Source: Ostrinia nubilalis | Lineage: Eukaryota; Arthropoda; Insecta; Lepidoptera; Crambidae | NCBI RefSeq assembly: GCF_963855985.1 | Contig: NW_026973566.1 | Coordinates: 3,944,501-4,008,500 of the forward strand | Direction of reading: 5' to 3' | Length of the DNA stretch: 64,000 nt | Part shown: in pieces, positions 9,641 to 20,276 of the stretch | How positions within the stretch are numbered: the stretch's first letter is position 1 | Layout of the letters: every line of letters starts with the position of its first letter | Made by a program: the position numbers and the translations under genes | The notes under the pieces: model-generated | The model's database searches: none | Told to the model about the DNA's origin: nothing | The model's input: the letters and a program-made list of their open reading frames with translations, nothing else

Positions 9641-11506
9641 ATAAGTTATTCTCATACGTTGCGATGGGTGTTGCTTATTAAGGTCCTTGAAAAAATTTTT
9701 AAATTCACGTTCCTCGTTTTTCCTCACAATAGCTTCGATGTTTTTGCGGCATGTTTTTAGACTCGCCTGTGTTGATGGGTTTGGTGACAATTTGTAAAGG
9801 AATTTGGCTTTTTGCAGCTTGGCTAAGGCTATTCTGTGTTCCCTAGATATATTTAATTTATTTCTATATTTATCGAGTATATTATTTGCTGCTGTCTTCA
9901 TGATATCCATTATGTTGTCCCAGGGTAGCAGGCGACGATCACTATATTTGGATTGCGTTTTGATGATGTAAATGATATCAAGTTGATATTTGTCACAAGT
10001 ATGTTCTTGTTGTAAGAGTTCGTAGTTCATGTGCCTGTAGTTAAAGGATCGGTTGTTAATCTTGATTGGATCATATAGAGCAGTAGATTTCTTATTAGAT
10101 TCCAATTTTCTGGTTGGAGTCCCTTTCGGTTCTAATTGGCCGGTGATGGTGGTAGAGTCGCGTGTAGTGAGTTCGCCCACTATCAACTTGTGATCTGAAA
10201 TTTTCTTATTGGGATGTGTTGTGCCTATAATAAGTTTGAATTTTTTGTGGTTTTTATTGGCTTTCGTTATTATATGGTCAATTTGCGAGATTTTATTTCC
10301 GGATTTCCATGTTTTCTTGCAGCTTGGTCTACCAAATGAAGTTTCTATGCAGAGTCTTTCTCTTCTGACGATATCTATAATGATATTTCCTGTGTCATTA
10401 GACACTTTGTGTAACAGGTTGTTTCCTACTTGGCCGGTTTGTTGGAGGTCGCATACGTCAAGTGACCCTATGTGTGCATTGAAGTCTCCTAGAATTATAA
10501 GGGTGGCCTCTTTTGGTTTTCTTTTGATTGTTTGTAGGATACTGGAAACAGTTCCCGTGGCGACTGATGTTCTGTTAGGGATGTGAGTTGTTATAACAAA
10601 TAGTTTTTTCTCGCCACTAGTTATAGTGGCGGCCATGATGTTGGGGAGGTTTATATTGTCTTTTATTTCAAGCTGGGTATTTCTCCTTATCGCAATTGCC
10701 AAACCGCGGCTTTTGTTTGACCCTGATAATATCCAATGGTAGTTTTTTGACTTGTAAGTGCCGTTGCGCATGTGGGTTTCTTGTAGAAAAGCGATATGAA
10801 CATTGTTTTTGTGTAGAAAGTTATCGACGTCATGTCTCTTTTTAGGGTTCGCTGCGCCTCTGATATTCCAAGTACCAAGTCTTAGGTTTGTCGGTTCGAT
10901 CATCTCATTCATTGCAGGGTTAGTATATGTGCTAATAAGACGATAACCTGTGTCGTCCGCGCAATCTTCGATGCTCATGGGTGTGTTGATCGGGCTGCTT
11001 GACTGGTCGTCTGATTTTTGGTGATTTTCTATCTGAGTAGGGTCTGTGGCTGGTGATAGGACTGCTGATTCCGGATTCAAGTCTATGAGACTGTCATAAT
11101 GGCTGCCGTCGTATATAAGATTGATATTTCCTACTGAATCCTCCGGGATTTTTGGCTTGAAAACTATTTTGGAGTTGGTAAGAGCTTGATGGATATTGAC
11201 GTTCACTAGGTAGAGATTAGATGCTGCTATTATTATGTCAGTACCGGCCCATTCTCCAACGTTGTATTGCTTGGCTATATAATCGCGATATTGTAAGTCT
11301 GTAGGAATAGTATCCGTCGCATAGAAATTGCTGGCAATCGCTAACCTCATTGTTTCATCTGCTTGGTTTTCTTCGACATAGCGTGCGAGATCCTGCCTGA
11401 CTGCCTTGTGATCAAGTGTAAGATACATTAGCTCATTGATTTGGTGAGCTATTGCCCGGTACAGGCAATTTCCGTCGCCCGGTATTTTGAAAATAGAAGC
11501 CTCCAT
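9641..11506 (-). pseudogene. OTU protease and APE endonuclease part of the non-LTR polyprotein
   Basis: The ATG is at 11506. Residues about 1-140 form an OTU cysteine protease: PGDGNCLYRAI with catalytic Cys14 and Asp11, and the partner His136 in YDGSHYDSL. Residues about 205-445 form an APE-type endonuclease with TWNIRG, LQETH, GDFNAH and SDHK motifs that nicks the target. The frame is open to the Gypsy-A insertion and continues as RT at 3663. OTU domains cleave ubiquitin-type linkages in host proteins; in the element the role could be polyprotein processing or interference with host ubiquitin, which is inference. This N-terminal half has no stop codon; the lesions are in the RT half. Confidence 0.85.
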
Positions 11507-12553
11507 TCTTTTAACTTTGGTTCTTTGAGCTGTGGAAAAGGGCTTATAACTAAAGAGTTAGTATCTTAAGACTAAAGCAGGCCTCCGTCACTCGCCTATG
11601 CCGGCCGAGGTATTTACCTACAGCGCGCGACAACTTCAAGTTGCAAATCAGTCATGGCCGCCACGCGCCTGTGTACACACGCGTACCTATACTCGCTCAG
11701 TCGATCATCGTCGCAATCAAGGTTTATTGTTCCAACTGCACTGTTATTCGTCTTTATAATGGAAAATCGTATATTTAGAAATAATAATTAACTGTAGGTA
11801 GTAATTTAAATAATTAAAAATGTCAGCATTTTTTTTAAATAATTTTGAAATACTTATGGCAAAAAGCTATAGCAAAAACATTATTTTAGCTAATAAAACA
11901 TTAACTTTACTTCACCGTGTCTATTTTCCGACACTACACCTTTTAAAACTGTTTGTCCAATTTCGAATTATCGCAACACTGAAGTTTATTAATAGGTACT
12001 TTGGAGATGGTACGAAATACAAACACCACTAGATTAACGTTTACTAATCGTAAATACAATAATTGCTTCTTAAAATTAAGTTTTGATTTATTTTACTTTG
12101 CTTAAACAACCCTGACGCTTGAGCTGCGAGGTCGATCAATTCTGATCACAAAAAAATTGCGCTCTTGTGAGCGTAGTAGTAAGGTGCGATTTCGAATGCA
12201 CCAGGTTCGTTGGAAATTTTGATTATTATTATTACCGTTAAAATGTCCGCATCTGATCCTGATCAAGGGAGTGCAATTTCTGTTGCTACTATTATGTATT
12301 CTGTGACTAAAGTGAATTAACTAACTTTGTATTGTGAAAGTAACTACTCGGTCTTTTGTGTTTTTTTTTCTTCCTTGGCAAAAGTTTTATGTGAGGACGC
12401 CTCTTTTTTGTAATTATACTTTTGAATGGATTACAGCTGTGTGCAGATGTTGCTGACCCTTGGGTTTCTTTTGTTTATATTACGCAAGGTTTCGCTTTTG
12501 TTTCTGTGGGATAATTTGTGTGCGTTTCGTGAGAAAAGACAATGCCGGAAATT
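11507..12553 (-). other. 5' leader of the OTU-EN-RT element, proximal part
   Basis: This lies inside the 19-bp TSDs, upstream of the ATG at 11506. The first 200 bases next to the ATG are relatively GC-rich and the rest is AT-rich. I see no frame of 60 codons on the sense (minus) strand. Confidence 0.6.
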
Positions 12554-13040
12554 GGCGTCTTTTTTTTTTCGCGCGGCCATCGACCAAACCTTGTTTTTTT
12601 ATTACAAAATAGTGTAATAAACCAAACTTACTATGACATGTATACCTCTAAACTCAGTCTGAACTGAGTTACGAGCGTTAGAAGTTTGATGATTTACATA
12701 CTAGGAGATTTGATTTTTGCGCGCAAGTTTTGTAAGAAATTGCAACAAAATAGTGCCATTGTATGTGTAAACAAAGAATACCATCCATTAAAGGCCCCAG
12801 ACATCAGTGTGGAGCAGAATCAGCGCAATAAAAAAATAGCGCAATATTTTGTTGTAATTTCTTACAAAACTTGCGCGCAAAAAGCAAATCTAGTATGTAA
12901 ATCATCAAACTTCTAACGCTCGTAACTCAGTTCAGACTGAGTTTAGAGGTATACATGTCATAGTAAGTTTGATTTATTACACTATTTTGTAATCGAAAAA
13001 CAAAGTTTGGTCGATGGCCGCGCGAAAAAAAAAAGACGCC
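12554..13040. mobile_element. Foldback MITE with about 220-bp arms
   Basis: The interval is a large imperfect palindrome. GGCGTC, a T-tract and CGCGCGGCCATCGACCAAAC at the left return inverted at the right (GTTTGGTCGATGGCCGCGCG, an A-tract, GACGCC). The arms match through most of their length, including AAACTCAGTCTGAACTGAGT, and leave a loop of about 70 bases near 12770-12840. There is no gene, and I cannot read a clean TSD. Confidence 0.75.
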
Positions 13041-14331
13041 ACCTTCCATACAAAATCTGGCATTGCCATTTGTTTTAAATGCGTATCTTCTGTTGTTAGT
13101 CCAATATTAGAATTAAGTTATTGCTTTTTGGAAACTTTTTATGGTGACAGGATGTTTCTTTGGTTGACCTTTCCTGGATATGCCTTTGGAAAGTTGGTGC
13201 AATGGTTTTTTTCTTGTTTGAATGTATTTGAAGCCTTTACATCTGTAGGGATACAGTGATTTTTTTTTCCCCGACTATTTATTGTTTTACGGCACAAAGG
13301 TCCGTTTCCTTGATATTAAAGTGGTATGTAAAATGAGAAGTAAATAAGGGCTACTAGTTGTTATCTTTAGTTAGCAAAGTAAATACTGAATCTACCTAGG
13401 TACTAGTTATTATAAGAGATGCGCCTCAGATTTAGCTAGGATTTAAACACACTGCTTTTGTTTTTTGCGACTGGGATTTATATTGACGGTAAGTTGTGCG
13501 CTCGTATGCGCGTTAATTTTGGTATAAACAATGTTTACCTAAATATTGTTTTTTTTTTTTTTTTAAGTTTTTGAGTAAACACAGTAGATATTGGATATGT
13601 CAATATAGAAAAATAAGGAAAGATCTCACCAGGTTTCGCCGATTTAGCTGATTTTGTACTCCTTTGACTTAGGTGTTGCTCTGGTACCTGGAGGCTTTTC
13701 CCACTCACTGTGTTGGCGGATTTTTTTTCTCCTATATCATGTATTAATTTATTTAATTTAGTTTAATTTTTTTTTTGGAAGAAGATGATTGAATATACAG
13801 TAAAAATATGTAATTATATTATGATAAGTACATATGCTGCGTTTTTTTTTTTTTTTTTAATACTAAATTTAACACTGGATGCTAGTTCTGATAAAAGTAT
13901 ATCAGAATATTTGCGATTTTAGTTTTAAGAATAGGAATCCAGCTTTATATATTTGGGTTATCACTCTTGTAACACTGTTACCTATTATATTATTGAATTT
14001 TGATTTGTTTTCGTGGGATTCTCACTATTGTAACACTGTATTGTTTTATATTTAATTTTTACATATTATTTCATTTTGGTTAGTTTTCGCTTGATTATCA
14101 CGATTGCAGCACTGTACTAATTATGTTAATTAATTTGATTTGTACTTATGTTATTTTTGATCACTTTGTTTGTTGGTTTACGTTCCACGGCTTAAAATGC
14201 ACTTTGGGTTTACGACCGTTTGTATTATACGCGGTAGGGCTTTGCAAGTTGCAAGGGTCTTTTCGGGTCGGACCGTCTAGAGCGCACGTGTTGTGCACGT
14301 CCACTCTCGAACGCTGCCCAAAAAGGACTCC
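13041..14331 (-). other. 5' leader of the OTU-EN-RT element, distal part
   Basis: This is AT-rich and non-coding on the sense strand as far as I can see. It contains several poly(T)/poly(A) tracts and the spaced repeat at 13964-14119. The terminal 130 bases (14200-14331) are GC-richer, as 5' promoter regions of non-LTR elements often are. Confidence 0.55.
13964..14119 (+). repeat. Spaced direct repeat in the leader, three units
   Basis: TCACTCTTGTAACACTGTTA, TCACTATTGTAACACTGTAT and TCACGATTGCAGCACTGTAC occur about 60-75 bases apart, with similar 'ttgatttg/ttttggttag' spacers. They look like a degenerate tandem repeat of that period. Confidence 0.6.
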
Positions 14332-14464
14332 AAATTATGTCATAGTACTTGGTACAAAAGTAGAAATGTCAGGTAAGTAAGATTACAAGTAGGAAGTTTT
14401 TCATTCCAGTAAAGTATATCCACTTACTTTACTCTTATGTAATACAGTTTTTAAAAGCCAATTA

Positions 14465-14583
14465 TCTATACTTATAATAAATCTGTAGAGAGGTCAATTC
14501 TGTACATGAAATATATTTTCAAAATAACTATCAGGGGGTGATTAGTGATCGATACTGATGACAAAAATGCAATCAGTAAAATT

Positions 14584-14628
<45 letters not shown>

Positions 14629-15250
14629 ATGTTCCTTATAGAAACAAAAACCACTTGACGGATTTTAACGAAACTTGGTACAATTATTCTTCATACTCCT
14701 GGGCAGGTTATAGGATACTTAGGAATTCCCACGGGAACGGGAATTAGCGGGAAAATCCTTTTGTACGAAAAATCTAAACCGCTTAAGTTAGACGCTTGAA
14801 ATTTGGCATGTAGGTACCTTAGTAAACTTAAAGCTTAGTTACAACAGGATATTGCAAAATTCCCATGTAAACGGGAGTTAGTGGGAAAAAACATTTGTAT
14901 GAAAAAATCTAAACCGCGTAAGATAGACTCTTGAAATTTGGCATGCAGGTACCTTAATAAACTTAAAGCTTATTTGCAACAGGATATTGCAAAATTCCCA
15001 CGGGAACGGGAGTAAGCGGGAAAAAACATTTGTATGAAAAAATCTAAACCGCGTAAGATAGACTCTTGAAATTTGGCATGCAGGTACCTTAGTAAACTTA
15101 AAGCTTAGTTACAACAGGATATTGCAAAATTCTCACGGGAACGGGAGTTAGCGGGAAAAAACATTTGTATGAAAAAATCTGAACCGCGTAAGATAGATGA
15201 AGGGGGGGTTAAACGACATACACGCGCACGAAGTCGCGGGCGGCCGCTAG
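14465..15250 (+). mobile_element. Helitron-like repeat (Lep-type)
   Basis: It starts with TC (TCTATACTTATAATAAATCT) and ends GGCGGCCGCTAG followed by T, as Helitrons do. It holds a (GTCT)n microsatellite at about 14587-14628. About four diverged copies of a 120-base unit (AAATTTGGCATGCAGGTACC ... CGGGAGTTAGCGGGAAAAAA) follow between 14700 and 15200. No Rep/helicase gene is present, so it is non-autonomous. Related copies occur at 23467 and 27490 on the other strand. Confidence 0.75.
14587..14628 (+). repeat. (GTCT)n microsatellite
   Basis: About ten tetranucleotide units lie inside the Helitron-like repeat. The same tract is short and reversed (CAGACAGA) in the copy at 27490-27987. Confidence 0.9.
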
Positions 15251-15858
15251 TTTTTAATATAAAAATATAACTTCGAAAAAAAGTGCATTCACGCTTTTTA
15301 GTTCATTAAGTCTCAACTGACACTATAGTACATATTTTCCCATGTTAAGCGCAAATATTTTTCCTACTAGTTATACTTTATTAGCTGATCCAAATAACTT
15401 TAGAAACTAGACTTATTTATTATAATTGTTACAGTCAAAACTCAAAAGAACGTTAGTCAAAATTACTAGGAAATCATTAAAAACAATTGACAACATTTCA
15501 TATTTTTAACATGCATGTTTTATTCTTTTAAATGAAAGTAGATACAAAACTAGGACACCCATATTTTTTCATTTTTCAAAATAATGTACTTTTCATTATT
15601 AAATTCTATTTAGAAGTTCGGTACATTCCAAACAGACGTAAGCGCCAAATGACGTCATACATACGGTTGAACGCAGGTGATGCCTTTGCTATACTCTGAC
15701 CGACAAAAAGAAAGTTGTGATATGTCATTGTCAATGTCATTCATGATTGGCTGTCAGACTCGTTACTTAGTCGTTGGCGTCTGAATTTTTCAATTTATTT
15801 TGATTATTTCCTATATTTCCAAGTGATATTATCCTCATTCTGTTTGTATTAAAACACA

Positions 15859-17112
15859 ATGAGAGTTTCGGAAGGATATTTAGTTGCCGATAGCAGGAAT
15901 TTGCCGAAAGTCGATTATTTCATGCTATTGCAGTACATGCACGAGAATGAATGCTACAATGTTGCAGAGATACGTAGTGCTAAGGCATTACTAGCATCAC
16001 GGGAAGCCTATGTCGACACAGCCGTAGGATATGTGGAAATCAAGAGAGAAGGAAACTCATGCACCGTTAAATGCAGGGTAACACCCGAACATAAAGTGAA
16101 AGCGAAGTTGTACCAAGTTTCAGCTGTCATTGACGAATCTGCCGAAAAGATAGTCACGGTAGAATGCAACGACTGTGCAGCTTCTGCAGGAGGATGCAAA
16201 CATGCAATCTGTTTTGCCATTTGGCTTATAAAAAGGTCTGATGAACCTTCTACTACATCAACAACATGCTATTGGAGTAAACCAAAACTTGCTGGAGCTG
16301 TAGGTGACCAGCAGTTCATCTTAGCCAAAAACATAGGCAAAAAGAAAAAAAATCCGGACAATCTAAACATAAGTGTCAATCTGTCTATGTTCTCTGAAGA
16401 ATGCAAGAGGCGAAAACTGACTACTGGAATGATTTTAAATTACTGTGGGAATCAACAGCCCACATTAAATGACTTTACGGTATTCAATTTGATGCTGCAG
16501 TTTGTCCACCAATTTTATGATCACAGTTATGACAATTTAAAATCATTTTGTGCCACAACATTAACTGAAGATGTGGTTAAAAGCATTGCTGAAGCTACAA
16601 AAGCTCAAGCAGAATCAAAACTGTGGCATTCTATGCGTCAAGGCAGAGTGACAGGGTCCAGAATTTATGAAGCCATTCACTGCAAAACAGAGAACGGTGC
16701 GTTAGTACAAAGCATACTAGGTGGATACAAGGTGCCGGAGACAAAAGCTATCAAAAGGGGCAAGTTGTTAGAAAAAGAAGTAATCAATGAGTTAGAAAAA
16801 GACTATGGAGTAATTCAACATACAGGATTGATTTTAATTTCCCCAATTATTGGAGTTTCACCTGACGGGATTTGTTCTGATTTTGTCATAGAAATAAAAT
16901 GCCCTATGAGTGACAAAACTATGAAAAGTTATGTAAGAGACGGGATATTACATGAAAAATATAAAGCCCAGATAATGGTCCAAATGCATGCTGCAAAAAA
17001 AACAAAAGGACTGTTTTGTGTTGCCGATCCTAGTTTTGAAGAGACAAAACTAATACACAAGTACTGGGTGGAGTATGATGAGAATATGAGATGTATGTGG
17101 TCGCTTTATTAA
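15859..17112 (+). CDS. YqaJ-like nuclease protein of ISL2EU
   Basis: The ATG at 15859 opens a 417-residue frame. A SWIM-type zinc motif (ECNDC...GGCKHA) sits near residues 100-117. From about residue 255 a YqaJ/exonuclease-like fold follows, with VTGSRIYEA, VSPDG near 334 and the nuclease signature IEIKC near 345. YqaJ proteins are metal-dependent exonucleases or recombinases of phage type. In ISL2EU the second protein is thought to assist transposition, by an unknown mechanism. It is convergent with the transposase gene, with 300 bases between stop codons. No lesion is visible. Confidence 0.85.
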   Translation: MRVSEGYLVADSRNLPKVDYFMLLQYMHENECYNVAEIRSAKALLASREAYVDTAVGYVEIKREGNSCTVKCRVTPEHKVKAKLYQVSAVIDESAEKIVTVECNDCAASAGGCKHAICFAIWLIKRSDEPSTTSTTCYWSKPKLAGAVGDQQFILAKNIGKKKKNPDNLNISVNLSMFSEECKRRKLTTGMILNYCGNQQPTLNDFTVFNLMLQFVHQFYDHSYDNLKSFCATTLTEDVVKSIAEATKAQAESKLWHSMRQGRVTGSRIYEAIHCKTENGALVQSILGGYKVPETKAIKRGKLLEKEVINELEKDYGVIQHTGLILISPIIGVSPDGICSDFVIEIKCPMSDKTMKSYVRDGILHEKYKAQIMVQMHAAKKTKGLFCVADPSFEETKLIHKYWVEYDENMRCMWSLY

Positions 17113-17229
17113 ATGCTGCTGAAGAGTTTTGGAAACAATTTATTTTTAAGACTATTTTACAAAGTGCAAAATAAAACATTTATAATTTTGTATATTTGAG
17201 TCTTTTATTCATCCTATTATATTATAAAC

Positions 17230-17414
17230 TTAATATTATTAATCCTACTTTATATTACAAATGTAAAAGTTTGTAAGGATGTATATTTGTTACACTTTCA
17301 TGCAAAAAGTACTGAACGGATTTTGATGAAACTACTGCATTTTTGTGTATACATCAGAATAACATTATAGGCTTTAATTTTAACGATATGTGACAAGCAA
17401 AATTTAAAAGCTAA
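17230..17414 (+). repeat. Helitron-type short repeat between the two ISL2EU genes
   Basis: The text 'cctactttatattacaaatgtaaaagtttgtaaggatg ... ctgaacggattttgatgaaact' matches the family seen at 20277-20914 and 21261-21449. It lies exactly between the convergent stop codons, so it has not harmed either gene. Confidence 0.6.
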
Positions 17415-18956
17415 TTAATTCTTAATAATAGAACTGTGTAAATTTATCAATCCACATGCCACAATAACTGCATCATCTGCATGTTGAATTAATTTATTAT
17501 TTATTACAGAATGTGGTTTCAATAATTTAAACTGCCTCACTCTTCTTATCACCCTCTCCACATGAATACGTAGACTGGCAATGACCTTGCTTTTGATAGC
17601 TTCCTGCCTTAATAACTTTTGATTTTTTAAGACACTGGGTGGCCGAAGTAGATTATTCTGATTTCTACTCAGTATAGAATCTATGTGCTTAAATCCTCTG
17701 TCTGCCAATACAGTACACTTGGGTGGGAGCACATCCAGAAAACCACTGTTTTCTACTATATTGGCATCAGATATACGTCCACCGAAGCCAACAGATACAA
17801 AGTTAACAAAACCATCAGGTGTTACGGATATCAAATATTTTAAAGTGTTAGCATTTTTGTACTGTGACCATGTTAGAGACTGGTCAATGGGATTTGATGG
17901 TTTTTCAATTTCTATTTCAAAGCAATCGATAATGCAAAAAACATTTGAATATTCTTTATTTGTTTTGAAGGAGGCTGGCAAGTTTCTTTTGACTTCATAA
18001 ACACGTGGAGAAAATATTAATTGTTTAAAGAACTTAGATAAAGTACACAATGTCTTCAAAAAAATTCTCCATAATGTGGTTAGTGACACTTCAAACATGC
18101 CTGAAATTTGATAAAAGGGTGTGCTATTTTTAATTTTATATAATGTGATTATTATATGAAAGGATTTTATTTTTAGATTTAATTCTAAATATTCAATCAA
18201 CCAATAATAATTCTTTGGCAAACATATGTAGTTTTGTGGTTTTTTCTCAATCAGGTTAAGCATAAAGTTTCTACCCTGTCTTGTAGTTTTAGTGACAACT
18301 ACAGATGAAGTTTCTGAGATTTCAGCAGAGGTGGTGCTTCCTTGAGTTGAAGGTAAAACTTCTTCCATCTCATAATCTTCTTCAAACACTTCTGGTTTCT
18401 GTTCTTTCTTTTTGTAAATGGCACAATAAGTAGTTCGATCTGATGTTTTTGGCTTCACTTGTACTGCTTTGCTGGCTTTAGTTATTAAGGGATTATTATA
18501 AAATGCCCCTATATTCGATTGTGTAGATGATGCAGAAGATGTGCTTGGTCTAGGTTCACAAATTTTTTGATGATCCGTTGAAAGCGTTATTCTAAGAGAT
18601 TCTGGTAGCCGAGACTTTAACTTTGGTCGCACTTTCATTGTCTTCCAATACCTATAGTTCTCCACATCTTCCTCCAACTAAAAAAATAATAAACATATCA
18701 GTGTGTCACAAACACAACTAATAGAAATGTTAAAATAATATCATTTAAAAATGTAGTTACATACATTGAGGTGATCTTCGCATATATATAAAACGCGTTT
18801 AGGGCATGTAATACCCACAGCATTGCACCACTCTTGTTTTGCGGAGCTAGGCACCGCAAAAAATGCTTTCTGATGATCTCTTGAACAGTTTTTGCAGATT
18901 GGTAAGAAACAATATTTCGGATCCTTCATTGGCATCCACGCTTCATTAGGATTCAT
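17415..18956 (-). CDS. THAP-DDE transposase of ISL2EU (two exons)
   Basis: Exon 1 (18956-18765) starts at an in-frame ATG and encodes a THAP DNA-binding finger (CFLPIC...AFFAVP...EWC...ICEDHL). A GTATGT donor and a TTTTTTTAG acceptor define an 87-base intron (18678-18764). Exon 2 (18677-17415) continues in frame, giving about 484 residues. A DDE_Tnp_4 catalytic core follows, with Asp in IIDCFEIE (about 315), Asp in VLADRGFK (about 390) and Glu in HVERVIRR (about 438). The protein should bind the subterminal repeats and cut and join the ends. All three catalytic residues are present and there is no stop. Confidence 0.85.
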
Positions 18957-19377
18957 TTTATTGACAAAATACGACTCAAAAGTCACTCAGTAAACAGAAT
19001 AAATCCCCTTTATTATCTAACGAAATAAACCATTCGTACTTGTTTATGTTCTCCACTTCAAGTGACATTGACATATTTATTTTGTTTGTACTTTTTTTTT
19101 TTCAACAAAAACGTGAATTCGTAGGCAAAGGTAACTATCTCATTCAACCGTATAAGTGACGTCATCACATATTTTTTCGTTTTTATTTTTTTTCTCAGAA
19201 ATAAAGCAATAAAAAAATATGAAAAAAATATGTTAGTACTCAGGACAGGAAAATAAAGAAATGGTATTTTTGTTTTAGGGTCTTGTTAATTTTGAAATGT
19301 TGTCAATTGTAAAGCGTAGCATTTGTGTGATTTATGCATACAAAACATACATACACTTGAAAAAACATAACCCTCCT

Positions 19378-19577
19378 TGTTCCGAACCCATGTTAGCGCC
19401 ATCTACCTATATTATTATAAAACAAATGTTTGTAAAGCGCCATCTATAATTCATCTTGCTTTATAAGAACTAACAGTACAATTAACAGTTTACGAAATGA
19501 TTTAAACAAGGAATCATAGATGGCGCTACGCGCGTCCGTCCGTGCTGTGCACGAGTGCGACCATTGTAACATTCTCT
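19378..19577 (+). repeat. BEL-1 5' LTR, left piece
   Basis: It matches the first 200 bases of the 3' LTR at 41774 with a few differences, and ends in CATTCTCT where the P-like element begins. Confidence 0.8.
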
Positions 19578-19739
19578 CACAGATGAGACAGGGACAGATA
19601 GGAAACGGCCCTATGATTGGTCCGTTCATAGTAAAAGTTCCGGCATCTATGGACTTCCATTGGGTAGCGCTAAAAAAAAAAAAAAAGATCGTAACTTCTT
19701 AATAACGACTGCCTTAGCGACGTTGCAGTACCGCTTTAA

Positions 19740-20276
19740 TATATTTTATAACGAGTAACGTTACCGCACCAATAACGGTACGGGTACATTATTATTTCAA
19801 ATTATTTATAGAAATAAAAAACCAAATAAATAAGTTTTATTAAGAAATTTATTTCATAAAAATACAACTTAAAAACAAATGCATACAACTATCGACAAAA
19901 TTACAAAGGTGGTCCTATCTTTTGAGCACTTGAGTCTGAACATGAATTACATCTTAGAATTATCTACACGTTCGAAGATAATAATTATACCAACCGGATG
20001 ATTTCTTATTCCGTAAGGAAAATTACAAAATAATAATGGAATAAAAAATCATCCGCTTAACTCGATAATTATAAGTAAGCACCATAAACTTAGGAAACTA
20101 TGAAATACTATTAGTAAGTAAAACTATACAGCCATTAATTCACAGAATCATCAACTGCAGGTTTTTAAGGAAAATAAAAGAAAACCTACCGCGCCAATAG
20201 AAAATAAAGTCTGGTTGGGCTTTATTTTCATCAATAACATTGAGACTGAACTATTTATGAATATAATATTCAGTAA
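19740..20276. other. Unassigned AT-rich sequence
   Basis: I see no reading frame, repeat end or RNA gene here. It probably belongs to the P-like insertion. Confidence 0.4.

Larger units (their letters stand above)
1627..14331 (-). mobile_element. OTU-endonuclease-RT non-LTR retrotransposon, full length, with nested Gypsy-A
   Basis: A 19-base direct repeat, AAATTATGTCATAGTACTT, flanks this interval at 1608-1626 and 14332-14350. That marks it as one insertion of a target-primed element on the minus strand. The 3' end (left) carries 4-5 copies of the pentamer TATCG, a short tandem tail typical of RTE-like elements. Without Gypsy-A (3664-9640 plus one TSD) and the foldback MITE (12554-13040), the element is about 6.2 kb. 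It has one long ORF with OTU protease, APE endonuclease and reverse transcriptase, and an unusually long 5' leader of about 2.3 kb. The clade is not certain; the RT and C-terminus look RTE-like. Confidence 0.8.
15483..19310. mobile_element. ISL2EU-type DNA transposon, apparently intact
   Basis: The ends are an 18-base inverted repeat, ACAATTGACAACATTTCA at 15483-15500 and its inverse at 19293-19310. Further inverted similarity lies inside (TGACGTCA, ATACGGTTGAA and CCTTTGC near 15652-15695 and inversely near 19118-19165). It carries two convergent genes, a YqaJ-nuclease protein (+) and a THAP-DDE transposase (-), which is the gene pair known for ISL2EU elements in the PIF/Harbinger-related (PHIS) group. 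I could not fix the TSD. Both genes look undamaged. Confidence 0.8.
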
